This document shows positions 9,321 to 16,862 of a DNA stretch of 64,000 nt, in pieces. The position numbers and the translations under genes are program-made. The DNA is taken from the NCBI RefSeq assembly GCF_030699305.1, contig NZ_JAUYNB010000008.1, forward strand, positions 62,001 to 126,000, in the 5' to 3' direction. The first letter of the stretch is position 1; the number at the start of each line of letters is the position of its first letter. The DNA comes from Novosphingobium sp. (lineage in GTDB: Bacteria > Pseudomonadota > Alphaproteobacteria > Sphingomonadales > Sphingomonadaceae). A model generated the notes under the pieces. That model searched no databases, had not been told where the DNA came from, and worked only from the letters and a program-made list of their open reading frames with translations.

Positions 9321-10630
9321 GCCGAGGCGAACATCCGTTCGATATCGCCCGATGTGACCGCGCGGCGCGCCTTGCCGATGGCGTCCATGCTGTCGGTCTT
9401 CAGCCCGCCCAGATTGTGGCGCGGGGAAACGTCCACGTCCTTGCCCAGTTCGCGCAAGTGACCGACCGTGCAGTTCGCCTTGCCGCCGTTCAGACCGAAG
9501 GCGTCAAAGCTGTATTCGCGGATCACGTTTTCATGCGTGATCTTGTCCACCACCTTGGGGTCCAGCCCGTTGACCGACGCCCACAGGTATTCCGGCACAT
9601 TCGGCCAGACGGTGTCCGAATGCGGGTAATCGCATTCATAGGCGACCATGTCGGCGTTCATGTAATCGAGGTTCTTGATCCCGAACTGGTCATCGATGAA
9701 GCAGCTGATGATGTGCCGCTTGAACACGTCGGACGGACGCTCTCCCGCAAAGTCGCTGAACGTCCATTCGTGGTGGTGTTCATAGGTGAAATCGGCCCGT
9801 TCCAGGAAGTACGGCACCCAGCCGATGCCGCCTTCGGACAGCGCCATGCGCAAGTCCGGATAGCGCTTCCAGAAGCTGGCGAACGTCCAGTCCGCCGCCG
9901 AATTGGCAATCGAGATCGGCATGGCCGTAATCCACGCGTCGATCGGGCTTTCCGGGCTGGGATGCATCGCCCGCGCGCCGGTGCCGATGTGGCAGTTGAT
10001 CACGATCTTGTGATCGTTGCACGCCTTCCAGAACGGTTCCCAGTATTCGTTGTGGATGCTGGGCAGGCCGATGTTCGACGGGTTGTCGGAAAACGACACG
10101 GCGTGAACGCCAAGGTCGCTCATCCGCTTCAGTTCCTTCAGCGTTTCGGCCATATCCCAGGCGGGCACCAGACACATCGGGATGAACCGGCCCGGCGCGC
10201 TGGCGCACCATTCCTGCACGTGCCAGTCATTCCACGCCTGCACCGCCAGCAGCGATGCCGCCGGGTCTTTTTGCGCCATGCCGACAAACACCCCGCCCGC
10301 AAAGCTGGGCATGGTCGGGAAGTTCAGGCTGGCCAGCACGCCGTTGGCATTCATGTCATCGACGCGCAATTTCGGATCGTACGTGCCGGGGCGGAGCTGG
10401 TCGAACGTGGTCGGCTCCATCCCGTATTCGCTGCGCGGGCGGCCGACCACGGCATTCAGGCCGATGGTGGGAAAGCGCGCGCCGTTCCACTGCCAGATGT
10501 CCTTGCCATCTTCCTGGACAATGCGCGGGGCCTGATCCTTTTTGCCTTCGGGGTAATGCCGGATGAACGCTTCGGGCGGCTCGATCGCGTGATCGTCAAC
10601 GCTGATGATGACCATATCGTCCATTTGCAT
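9317..10630 (-). CDS. Amidohydrolase family 2 (ACMSD-like) metal-dependent hydrolase
   Basis: 437 aa and the first gene of the seven-gene leftward operon. The start ATG has AGGAG six bases upstream. Metal ligands are visible: SVDDHAIEPP near the N terminus, NCHIGTG in the middle and ECDYPHSDTVWP near residue 330. Members of this TIM-barrel family decarboxylate or hydrolyse cyclic and dicarbonyl acids. Similar proteins recur in sphingomonad and mycobacterial catabolic clusters next to acyl-CoA dehydrogenases, with mostly unknown reactions. The operator at 10726-10738 lies about 95 bp upstream. Confidence 0.88.
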   Translation of the reverse strand: MQMDDMVIISVDDHAIEPPEAFIRHYPEGKKDQAPRIVQEDGKDIWQWNGARFPTIGLNAVVGRPRSEYGMEPTTFDQLRPGTYDPKLRVDDMNANGVLASLNFPTMPSFAGGVFVGMAQKDPAASLLAVQAWNDWHVQEWCASAPGRFIPMCLVPAWDMAETLKELKRMSDLGVHAVSFSDNPSNIGLPSIHNEYWEPFWKACNDHKIVINCHIGTGARAMHPSPESPIDAWITAMPISIANSAADWTFASFWKRYPDLRMALSEGGIGWVPYFLERADFTYEHHHEWTFSDFAGERPSDVFKRHIISCFIDDQFGIKNLDYMNADMVAYECDYPHSDTVWPNVPEYLWASVNGLDPKVVDKITHENVIREYSFDAFGLNGGKANCTVGHLRELGKDVDVSPRHNLGGLKTDSMDAIGKARRAVTSGDIERMFASA

Positions 10631-10725
10631 CGCATCTCTCCTGCCTGGCCGCGCATCGCTCGCGACTCAAAAACTGATGATGTGTCAATTTATCCCATGG
10701 ACGCGTTCGCTGCAATCGGATATTT

Positions 10726-10738
10726 CACACCTGGTTAG
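10726..10738. promoter_or_regulatory. Candidate GntR operator, copy 2
   Basis: CACACCTGGTTAG keeps the ACCTGGT core but matches the consensus less well at its ends. It sits between the divergent genes starting at 10630 (-) and 10762 (+), 23 bp before the latter's start codon, where repressor binding would block transcription. Confidence 0.5.
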
Positions 10739-10761
10739 ATAAGTGACGGCAGAGGACGAGG

Positions 10762-11187
10762 ATGCACACCCCCACACCGCCCGCCCGGATCCTGCCCGCC
10801 GTGGACATGGACACCCTCCCCTACTGGACCGGCGGCAAGAATGGGCAATTGCTGATCCACCGCTGCGGCGATTGTGCCTATCTTGTGCACCCGCCGGTTC
10901 CGTTCTGCCCCGCCTGTGATGGCCGCAACGTCGCGCCGGTGCCGGTCTCAGGGCGCGGGCGCGTGACGACGTTCACGATCAACCACAAGCCATGGGTGCC
11001 CGGCCTGCCGGTCCCTTATGTGCTCGCGCTGGTCGAACTGGAGGAACAGGCCGACGTCCGGCTGGTCAGCAACATCACCCACTGCGATCCCGCCGAGGTC
11101 ACGTTCGGCATGGCGGTTGAGGTTTATTTTGAGCCAGTTGAGGACTTGTATGTGCCGCTGTTCCGCCCGGTGGAGCGCCTCGCATGA
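10762..11187 (+). CDS. DUF35 OB-fold/zinc-ribbon protein, second copy
   Basis: 141 aa and a paralogue of 382-792. The zinc ribbon is complete (CGDC about residue 36, CPAC about 50), followed by the OB fold with FTINHKPWVPGLPVPYVLALVELEE. The start ATG follows GAGGACGAGG. Its last codons overlap the next gene as ATGA, the same arrangement as the first module. It is expected to bind the acyl-CoA substrate and complex with the thiolase-fold partner, as ChsH2 does with Ltp2. Confidence 0.87.
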   Translation: MHTPTPPARILPAVDMDTLPYWTGGKNGQLLIHRCGDCAYLVHPPVPFCPACDGRNVAPVPVSGRGRVTTFTINHKPWVPGLPVPYVLALVELEEQADVRLVSNITHCDPAEVTFGMAVEVYFEPVEDLYVPLFRPVERLA

Positions 11188-12368
11188 CCGGTTATACCGA
11201 AAAAAACACCGCGATCACCGGAATCGGCATGTCCGATGTATCGCGCGGGGCGACCAAATCGGCACTCGCGCTGACCGTCGACGCCTGTCTGGAAGCCATC
11301 GCCGACGCCGGCCTGACCCGCGCCGAGATCGACGGAATCGCCACCTGGCCGGGCGAACGCGCCGATGGATCGGGCTTCTCGGCGGTCGGCTGCGCGGCGG
11401 TGCAGGATGCGCTGCGGCTGAAGCTGGGGTGGTATGCCGGGGGCGGCGAAGCGCCGGGACAGTACGGCGCGGTGTTCAACGCGATCGGCGCCATATCCGC
11501 AGGATTATGCCGTAACGTTCTGATTTTCCGCACAATGTATGAGGCAACCGCGCGCAAGACCGCCTTCGCCAACGCGCTGCTGAAGGAAGGCCAGCGTCAG
11601 GCCGGACCGTTCGCGTGGTACGCTCCGTATTACACTTATGCCGCCTCGCTCCAGCAGGCGCTGTTCTTCAATCTCTATGTCCACAACAGCGGGATCACGC
11701 CTGAACAGGTCGCGCAGATCCCGATCAACCAGCGCCGCAATGCCGGACTGAACCCCAAAGCGGTCTATCGCACCCCGATCACGCTCGACGATTATCTGGC
11801 CTCCCCGATCATCGCCACCCCGCTGCGGCTGTATGACTGCGATGTGCCGTGCGACGGCGCGGTGGCGATCATCGTCTCGCGGCTGGACGTGGCCCGCACC
11901 TTGCGCAACCCACCGGTGCGGATCGAGGCAATCGGATCATCGATGCAGTATCGCAATTCGTGGACCCAGCTCGACGCGCTCGACACCCAGGCCCAGCCCA
12001 AAGTGGCTGAGATGATGTGGAGCCGGACCGACCTGAAACCCGCCGATGTCGATATTGCCCAGCTCTACGACGGGTTCACGTTCCACACGCTCAACTGGCT
12101 GGAAAACTTTGGTTTTTGCGAGCGTTACGGCGCCAAGGACTTCATCGAGGGCGGAAGGCGGATCGCGCTCGAAGGGGAACTGCCGGTCAATACTGGCGGC
12201 GGCGCGCTGTCGGGCGGTCGGCTTCATGCCTACGGCGCGGTCCACGAAGCCTGCACCCAGCTCTGGGGCCGGGGCGGCGAACGTCAGGTCAAGGGCGATC
12301 CGCAAGTCTGCGCCACCTCCACCGCAGGCGGACCGCTGGCCGGGGCGATGTTATTGGTGCGGGATTAG
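11184..12368 (+). CDS. Thiolase-fold Ltp2-like protein, probable aldolase subunit, second copy
   Basis: 394 aa. The fold signatures match SCP2/Ltp thiolases (AITGIGMSDVSRGA at the N terminus, DVDIAQLYDGFT, NTGGGALSGGR). The thiolase Cys region reads EAPGQYG and GHP is replaced by GGRLHAYG, so neither thiolase nucleophile nor the usual His is present. Tyrosines in YDGF and HAYG are candidates for Ltp2-like retro-aldol catalysis (inference). The stop codon overlaps the convergent regulator's stop by four bases, leaving no room for a terminator. Confidence 0.83.
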   Translation: MTGYTEKNTAITGIGMSDVSRGATKSALALTVDACLEAIADAGLTRAEIDGIATWPGERADGSGFSAVGCAAVQDALRLKLGWYAGGGEAPGQYGAVFNAIGAISAGLCRNVLIFRTMYEATARKTAFANALLKEGQRQAGPFAWYAPYYTYAASLQQALFFNLYVHNSGITPEQVAQIPINQRRNAGLNPKAVYRTPITLDDYLASPIIATPLRLYDCDVPCDGAVAIIVSRLDVARTLRNPPVRIEAIGSSMQYRNSWTQLDALDTQAQPKVAEMMWSRTDLKPADVDIAQLYDGFTFHTLNWLENFGFCERYGAKDFIEGGRRIALEGELPVNTGGGALSGGRLHAYGAVHEACTQLWGRGGERQVKGDPQVCATSTAGGPLAGAMLLVRD

Positions 12369-13150
12369 CCGAGCGAATCCACCACGCGGCTGCCCTCGCC
12401 CTCGCTCGTCCAGGTGGCGTTGGCGTTGTTGAGGTGCAGCCGCCAATGGGCCACAGCCTCCTCAACCTGGCCCGCTTCGATCAGGTCCACAACCTTTTCA
12501 TAAGAACGCAGTCCGGCCCGGTTACCCTTGCGGCGCGCTTCCAGCGTGCGGACGTGGCGGCGCTGAAATTCACGCTGGTGCTTGGCAGCCAGATTCAGCA
12601 GCATCCGGCTCATGAAGGTCAGCGTCTTCAGGCCGGTGGAAGCGACCAGCGCCTGGTGAAACACTTCGACCTTTTCAATGAACTCTTCGAGCTTGTCCTC
12701 TTCCAGCAACGCCGCCATTTCGGCCAGCAACTTGCGCAACCGCACGATCGCACCGCCGCCCTTGTCCGTCGCCAGCCAGCGCACCACGGAAGGTTCGATC
12801 GCCAGCCGTGCCTGATAGAGGTCGGCAATGGTCGTGCCCTGTGCTTCGAGCATGTACCCGGCATAGCGCGATACCAGATCGACCGATGGCTTGTGCACTT
12901 TGGCCCCGGTCCGTGATCCGCGCACCACGCTGATCAGCCCTTCGGCTTCGAGAATCCTGAAAGCTTCGCGCAACGTGGGCCGCGAAATGCCCAGGCTATC
13001 CATCAACTGGCCTTCCGGAGGCAGGGTATCGCCCTCGTTCAGTTCGCCGCGAATGATCTGCGCGCGGATCTTGTCGGCCACGATCTCACTGGTCTTGGGA
13101 ACGTGAATCCGCGTGGTCAGGCTGGTATCATCGTCATTGCCAAGCTGCAT
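12365..13150 (-). CDS. GntR-family (FadR/FCD) transcriptional regulator, probable cluster regulator
   Basis: 261 aa from the ATG at 13150 (GAGGAG eight bases upstream); a GTG three codons earlier is weaker. The N-terminal winged helix-turn-helix spans about residues 18-85 (LPPEGQLMDSLGISRPTLREAFRILEAEGLI). The C-terminal all-helical FCD domain follows, with conserved acidic and His positions such as FHQAL. Such proteins usually repress and are released by an acid or acyl-CoA. It is the only regulator in the first 33 kb. It is separated from the SDR operon by a gap holding operator copy 3, suggesting autoregulation. Confidence 0.92.
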   Translation of the reverse strand: MQLGNDDDTSLTTRIHVPKTSEIVADKIRAQIIRGELNEGDTLPPEGQLMDSLGISRPTLREAFRILEAEGLISVVRGSRTGAKVHKPSVDLVSRYAGYMLEAQGTTIADLYQARLAIEPSVVRWLATDKGGGAIVRLRKLLAEMAALLEEDKLEEFIEKVEVFHQALVASTGLKTLTFMSRMLLNLAAKHQREFQRRHVRTLEARRKGNRAGLRSYEKVVDLIEAGQVEEAVAHWRLHLNNANATWTSEGEGSRVVDSLG

Positions 13151-13200
13151 CGCACGCACTCCTCAACGGGCAGAACCCGTGTTCCCTAGCGCACAGATAG

Positions 13201-13213
13201 TAAACGTGGTTTT
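13201..13213. promoter_or_regulatory. Candidate GntR operator, copy 3 (autoregulatory)
   Basis: TAAACGTGGTTTT lies 51 bp upstream of the regulator's start and 34 bp beyond the end of the SDR gene at 13247. One arm has G for C in the core. A TATAACTA sequence follows immediately (13213-13220), similar to one arm in copies 6 and 7. Confidence 0.5.
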
Positions 13214-13246
13214 ATAACTAAAGCAAAATCGGCAAGGCATGCGGAC

Positions 13247-14107
13247 TTATCCGCCAAAGGTGAGCCCTTCGTTGAGGGTCCACTTGCCATTCCGCCCGCG
13301 AACCCAGCCACCTGCGGCCGAAGTTCCGCCATCCACTGGCAACACTGCGCCCGTTACATAGCTGGCCAGCGAAGAGCAAAGAAAAACAGCAACATCGCCG
13401 CATTCGGTGTCGTTGCCTTCACGCCCCAGCGGGATCAGCCGGTTCATCGCGTCAGCCTCGTCCGGCGCTGGCTTGCGCCAGCTGGCGGGATCGACCGGCC
13501 CCGCCCGGTTGCCCTGATTGCCCGGCGTAACCGTGTGATCCGGCGCAATACAATTCACCCGGATCCCGTGGCCGGACAGTTCTACCGCCATCGACTTGGT
13601 AAAGCTGACCATCCCGGCCTTGCACGCGCCATAGACGGCAAAGTTCGGCGCAGCGCGCTCTGCCTCGATCGAGGCGACGTTCAGGATGGCCCCGCCCCGC
13701 CCTTCGCGCACCATGATCGGCGCGGCGGCGTGGGTCGCGGCCAGCATCGACACCAGATTGATGTCGATATGCCGCCGCCAGCTGCGTTCGCTTTGCTCCA
13801 GAAACGGCCGCCCCGACACGCCGCCTGCGTTGTTGACCAGAACGTCGAGCCGACCGAACCGCGCATCGGTGGCCGCAATCGCGCTGCGCAGCGCCTCGGC
13901 GTCCATTGCGTCGCCCGGCAGGACCAACGCCTGCCGCCCCAGTTCCGCGATCCGCGCGGCGGTTTCCCGTGCGCGTTCCGGGATGATTTCAAACAGCGCG
14001 ACATCGGCCCCGGCTGCCGCCAGTCCCAGCGCGATGGCGCGGCCAATCCCGCCGCCAGCCCCGGTGACAAACGCCACTTGCCCATCAAGGCGCCCGCGAT
14101 CAGTCAT
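13247..14107 (-). CDS. Short-chain dehydrogenase/reductase (active type)
   Basis: 286 aa from the ATG at 14107, which overlaps the upstream stop (ATGACTGA). The Rossmann motif TGAGGGIG, NNAG and the catalytic Ser/Tyr/Lys set (ASIEAERAAPNFAVYGACKAG) are all present, as is the C-terminal VLPVDGG. Classical SDRs of this type oxidise hydroxyacyl-CoA or secondary alcohols with NAD(P). It is the third gene of an SDR trio starting at 15481 and follows directly on the catalytically depleted SDR, which it may need as a partner. Confidence 0.9.
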   Translation of the reverse strand: MTDRGRLDGQVAFVTGAGGGIGRAIALGLAAAGADVALFEIIPERARETAARIAELGRQALVLPGDAMDAEALRSAIAATDARFGRLDVLVNNAGGVSGRPFLEQSERSWRRHIDINLVSMLAATHAAAPIMVREGRGGAILNVASIEAERAAPNFAVYGACKAGMVSFTKSMAVELSGHGIRVNCIAPDHTVTPGNQGNRAGPVDPASWRKPAPDEADAMNRLIPLGREGNDTECGDVAVFLCSSLASYVTGAVLPVDGGTSAAGGWVRGRNGKWTLNEGLTFGG

Positions 14108-14600
14108 CAAGGTCCACTCCCATCACCGCGCCGGTGACATAGGCCGCATAATCGCTGACCAGATAAGCCACCAGATTGCCGAGCGTTGCATCGTCTGCAC
14201 GAGTCTGGACCGCGTTCACCCGGATGCCATCGCGTGCCCATTCGACGCCCAGCGTCTTGGTGAGATTGCCCAGCGCGCCCGCTGCGGCAGCCTGATCGGC
14301 ACCAAGGGCCTGTTCCGGCGCACCAACGAACACCACCGCCCCGGCCTTGCCCGCCGCGCGGCGTCCAGCGGCAAAATCCCTGGCCAGCAGGAACCGCTGG
14401 TCCAGTCCGGCATCCAGCGTCGCGCGCCATTCGGCGTGGCTCAGTTCATGCGCCAGCCTGACCGGCGGCGGCGATGCAACGTGGACCAGAATGTCGCAAT
14501 CGCCATCCGCCACCAGCGTTGCCCCCTGTGCGGCCAGCGCAGCGGCAATCGCGGGGCTTTCGCCCACCAGCCGCGCGGCGCGTCCATCAAGCCAGCCCAT
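14100..14600 (-). CDS. SDR-fold protein lacking catalytic and cofactor motifs (probable pseudoenzyme)
   Basis: 166 aa from the ATG at 14600 (TGATG stop-start overlap). The C-terminal half aligns with SDRs (GNLTKTLGVEWARDGIRVNAVQ, YVTGAVMGVDLDD). The glycine-rich TGxxxGxG is absent, NNAG is replaced by HVASPPP, and the YxxxK stretch reads ADQAAAAGA, so no Tyr/Lys pair exists. The frame is intact and coupled to both neighbours, so it is not a decayed gene. Heteromeric SDRs with one inactive subunit are known (BbsCD of anaerobic toluene degradation); this could be the structural partner of the 13247-14107 product. Confidence 0.75.
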   Translation of the reverse strand: MGWLDGRAARLVGESPAIAAALAAQGATLVADGDCDILVHVASPPPVRLAHELSHAEWRATLDAGLDQRFLLARDFAAGRRAAGKAGAVVFVGAPEQALGADQAAAAGALGNLTKTLGVEWARDGIRVNAVQTRADDATLGNLVAYLVSDYAAYVTGAVMGVDLDD

Positions 14601-15481
14601 CAGCGCCACCCCCACGGACCTTCGGCCCGTTCGCGCGGCGGGACATAGTCCGGCATCATCAGCGACCGGCGCAGGCTTTCGCCGCCGTCCTGCAAGACCA
14701 CCTGGCCCGTCAGCCCGGCCAGCAGCGGTGTGCAGGTCATCGCCGACAGCCAGCCAAATTCGTGGATCGAACCCGTGCGGCCCGCCGGGATCATGTTCTG
14801 CAAGACTTCGGTTCCCCCTTCACGGCGGCCAGCGGTGGACGTTTCATGCGGAAAGAACCCCGCTGCAATCGCGTTCACCCGGATGCCAAAGTCGGCCCAG
14901 TCACGCGCCATTTTCTTCGTCATCGTGGCCTGCGCGGTCTTGGCTGCGGCGGAATGCGCGTCGCCCGGAAAGCCGGTCCAGATATACTGCGCCGAATTGT
15001 TGATGATCGCGCCGCCCTGCCCCCGCGCGATACAGCGGCGGGCAAATTCGGTGGAGCACAGGAACGTCCCGTCAATCGCGATCCGCGTTACCGCGTTCCA
15101 CGCGTTGACCGAGATATCCTCCGCCAGCACCGGAAAGTTCGCCCCGGCGTTGTTCGCCAGCAGGCTGACTGGGCCAAGCGCGCGCTCGGCCTCGTCAAAC
15201 GCGGCGGAAACCTGTTCAGGCAGGCGCACGTCGCAGCTGATCGCGTGAACTTTGGTGCCCAGCGCCGCAATCCTGGCCGCGCCCTCCTCGGCCTTTTCGA
15301 GGCTGCGGCCCATGACCGCGACATTCGCCCCGCCCTGGCCAAACGCCATCGCCATCGCCAGCCCCATGCCCGATCCGCCCCCGCTGACCAGCACGGTCTG
15401 CCCGGCAAACACATCCGCCGGATAAGGCGGCGCGCCAAACGGCGGCGGTAGGGGCACGATGTGGTGGCTTGGCACTGGCAT
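14600..15481 (-). CDS. SDR, 2,4-dienoyl-CoA reductase-like
   Basis: 293 aa from the ATG at 15481 (GGGAGAA upstream). The cofactor motif is SGGGSGMG and the next motif ANNAG. The catalytic region reads NNSAQYIWTGFPGDAHSAAAKTAQ, where SAAAK replaces YxxxK. A Ser-x-x-x-Lys pattern at this point is characteristic of 2,4-dienoyl-CoA reductases, which use a Tyr elsewhere. The likely role is NADPH-dependent removal of a double bond in an unsaturated acyl-CoA, but a different oxidoreduction is possible. It is the first gene of the SDR trio, with operator copy 4 upstream. Confidence 0.82.
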   Translation of the reverse strand: MPVPSHHIVPLPPPFGAPPYPADVFAGQTVLVSGGGSGMGLAMAMAFGQGGANVAVMGRSLEKAEEGAARIAALGTKVHAISCDVRLPEQVSAAFDEAERALGPVSLLANNAGANFPVLAEDISVNAWNAVTRIAIDGTFLCSTEFARRCIARGQGGAIINNSAQYIWTGFPGDAHSAAAKTAQATMTKKMARDWADFGIRVNAIAAGFFPHETSTAGRREGGTEVLQNMIPAGRTGSIHEFGWLSAMTCTPLLAGLTGQVVLQDGGESLRRSLMMPDYVPPRERAEGPWGWR

Positions 15482-15539
15482 GATACTTGTTCTCCCGCAC
15501 ACAGGGTTGCGCAGCGTCCGGGGTCATGTCAAGACATAG

Positions 15540-15552
15540 ATAACCAGGTTAT
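15540..15552. promoter_or_regulatory. Candidate GntR operator, copy 4 (perfect palindrome)
   Basis: ATAACCAGGTTAT is a perfect palindrome around its central base and the best copy in the set. It lies in the 96-bp divergent gap between 15481 (-) and 15578 (+), 25 bp before the latter start codon. Confidence 0.7.
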
Positions 15553-15577
15553 ACAAGATTGGCGAGCAGGAGTACGT

Positions 15578-16435
15578 ATGGAAATCGTTGCGGAGGGGCT
15601 GGCTTTTCCCGAAGGCCCGGTGGTCATGGCCGATGGATCGGTCATCGTGGTCGAACTGGCGGGCGGGCGCATCACCCGCTGCTGGAACGGTCGCAAGGAA
15701 GTGGTGTGCGATATCGGCGGTGGACCGAACGGCGCGGCGATCGGCCCGGACGGCGCGCTTTATGTCTGCAACAACGGCGGGCTCGATATCGCAAAGTTCC
15801 AGAACGCGCGCGGCCCCGGCGCCGAAGGACGGATCGAGCGGGTGGACCTTGGCACCGGCCGGTTTGAGCGCGTATTCGATGCCTGCGATGGCACCCCGCT
15901 GCAATCGCCCAACGATCTGGTGTTCGATGCCGACGGGCAGCTGTGGTTCACCGATCTGGGCAAAAGCCACGACGGCATCCGCACCGCCAGCGGGCTGTTC
16001 ACCTGCCTGCCAGATGGCAGCGCCATCACCGCGATTGACCGGCATCCGGTGTCCTACAACGGCATTGGCCTGTCACCCGATGGCAGCACGATCTATTGCG
16101 CCGATACCCATCAGGCGCGGCTTTACAGCTATCAGCGCAAAGTTGAACCGCAGCGCGCCACCTGGATCGCCACCGCGCCGGGACCGGTCGGGTTTGACAG
16201 TCTGGCAGTGACGGCCGCTGGCAATGTCTGCGTCGCGACGCTCTATGCTGGTGGCATCACCACGATCACACCTGACGGTCACACCGCGAAGCGCGATTTC
16301 GACGATCGCTTCACCACCAACATCGCGTTCGGCGGGGCGGATATGCGGTACGCCTTTATCACGTTGTCCGCGCAGGGGCGGATCGTCAAAGTGCGGTGGG
16401 ACGAACCCGGCTTGCAGTTGAACTTCAATGGCTGA
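15578..16435 (+). CDS. SMP-30/gluconolactonase family lactonase
   Basis: 285 aa. The track ORF starts at 15461, but the real start is the ATG at 15578, preceded by CAGGAG, because the upstream part covers the operator. The six-bladed propeller family motifs are present: FPEGPV (metal Glu), SPNDLVFD (Asn), NGIGLSPDG (Asn) and FDSLAV (Asp). Such enzymes open lactones with a divalent metal. In this cluster it could hydrolyse a lactone arising from a hydroxy-acid intermediate, a role that fits the acyl kinase at 29215 (inference). Confidence 0.88.
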   Translation: MEIVAEGLAFPEGPVVMADGSVIVVELAGGRITRCWNGRKEVVCDIGGGPNGAAIGPDGALYVCNNGGLDIAKFQNARGPGAEGRIERVDLGTGRFERVFDACDGTPLQSPNDLVFDADGQLWFTDLGKSHDGIRTASGLFTCLPDGSAITAIDRHPVSYNGIGLSPDGSTIYCADTHQARLYSYQRKVEPQRATWIATAPGPVGFDSLAVTAAGNVCVATLYAGGITTITPDGHTAKRDFDDRFTTNIAFGGADMRYAFITLSAQGRIVKVRWDEPGLQLNFNG

Positions 16436-16856
16436 TCTCGCGGCTGACCGGGACGCGATCCGCGATCTGCTGGCGCGCTATACCTACAACGGCGACCGGG
16501 GCCGGGTGGCGGAACTGGCCGCGTGCTTCGCCGCCGATGGCGTGATCGAATACCCCGGCAACCGCGCCGTCGGCCCCGCTGCAATCGCCGAAGCGCTGTC
16601 AGACCGGTCCGCGCCGCGCAATCCGGCGCTGACATTCGTGCGCCATCACATCACCAACCCGCTGATCGAAGTGGACGGCGATGCCGCCACGGCGCGCAGT
16701 TACTTCGCGGTTCACACCGATGCCGGGCCGGACCACAGCGGCACGTATAGCGATCAGTTGACGCGCACCGCGCAGGGCTGGCGCTTTGCCCGCCGGCTGG
16801 TGCGGATTGATTGGCAATCGCCGCAAACGCTGTTCCGGCCAATGGTCTCGCGCTGA
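16428..16856 (+). CDS. SnoaL-like / NTF2-fold protein
   Basis: 142 aa, overlapping the lactonase gene by eight bases. The sequence (DRDAIRDLLARYTYNGDRGRVAELAACFAADGVIEYPG near the N terminus, RLVRIDWQS near the C terminus) fits the SnoaL_4-type cone-shaped fold used by dehydratases and isomerases such as scytalone dehydratase and ketosteroid isomerase relatives. The specific reaction cannot be read. It ends six bases from the convergent synthetase gene, so the two transcripts overlap. Confidence 0.8.
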   Translation: MADLAADRDAIRDLLARYTYNGDRGRVAELAACFAADGVIEYPGNRAVGPAAIAEALSDRSAPRNPALTFVRHHITNPLIEVDGDAATARSYFAVHTDAGPDHSGTYSDQLTRTAQGWRFARRLVRIDWQSPQTLFRPMVSR

Positions 16857-16862
16857 CGCCGG

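Noticed and set aside
14100-14600. Frameshift or decayed SDR pseudogene
   Set aside because: The frame is open, overlaps both neighbours by start-stop coupling and keeps SDR C-terminal motifs, which fits a pseudoenzyme better than decay.
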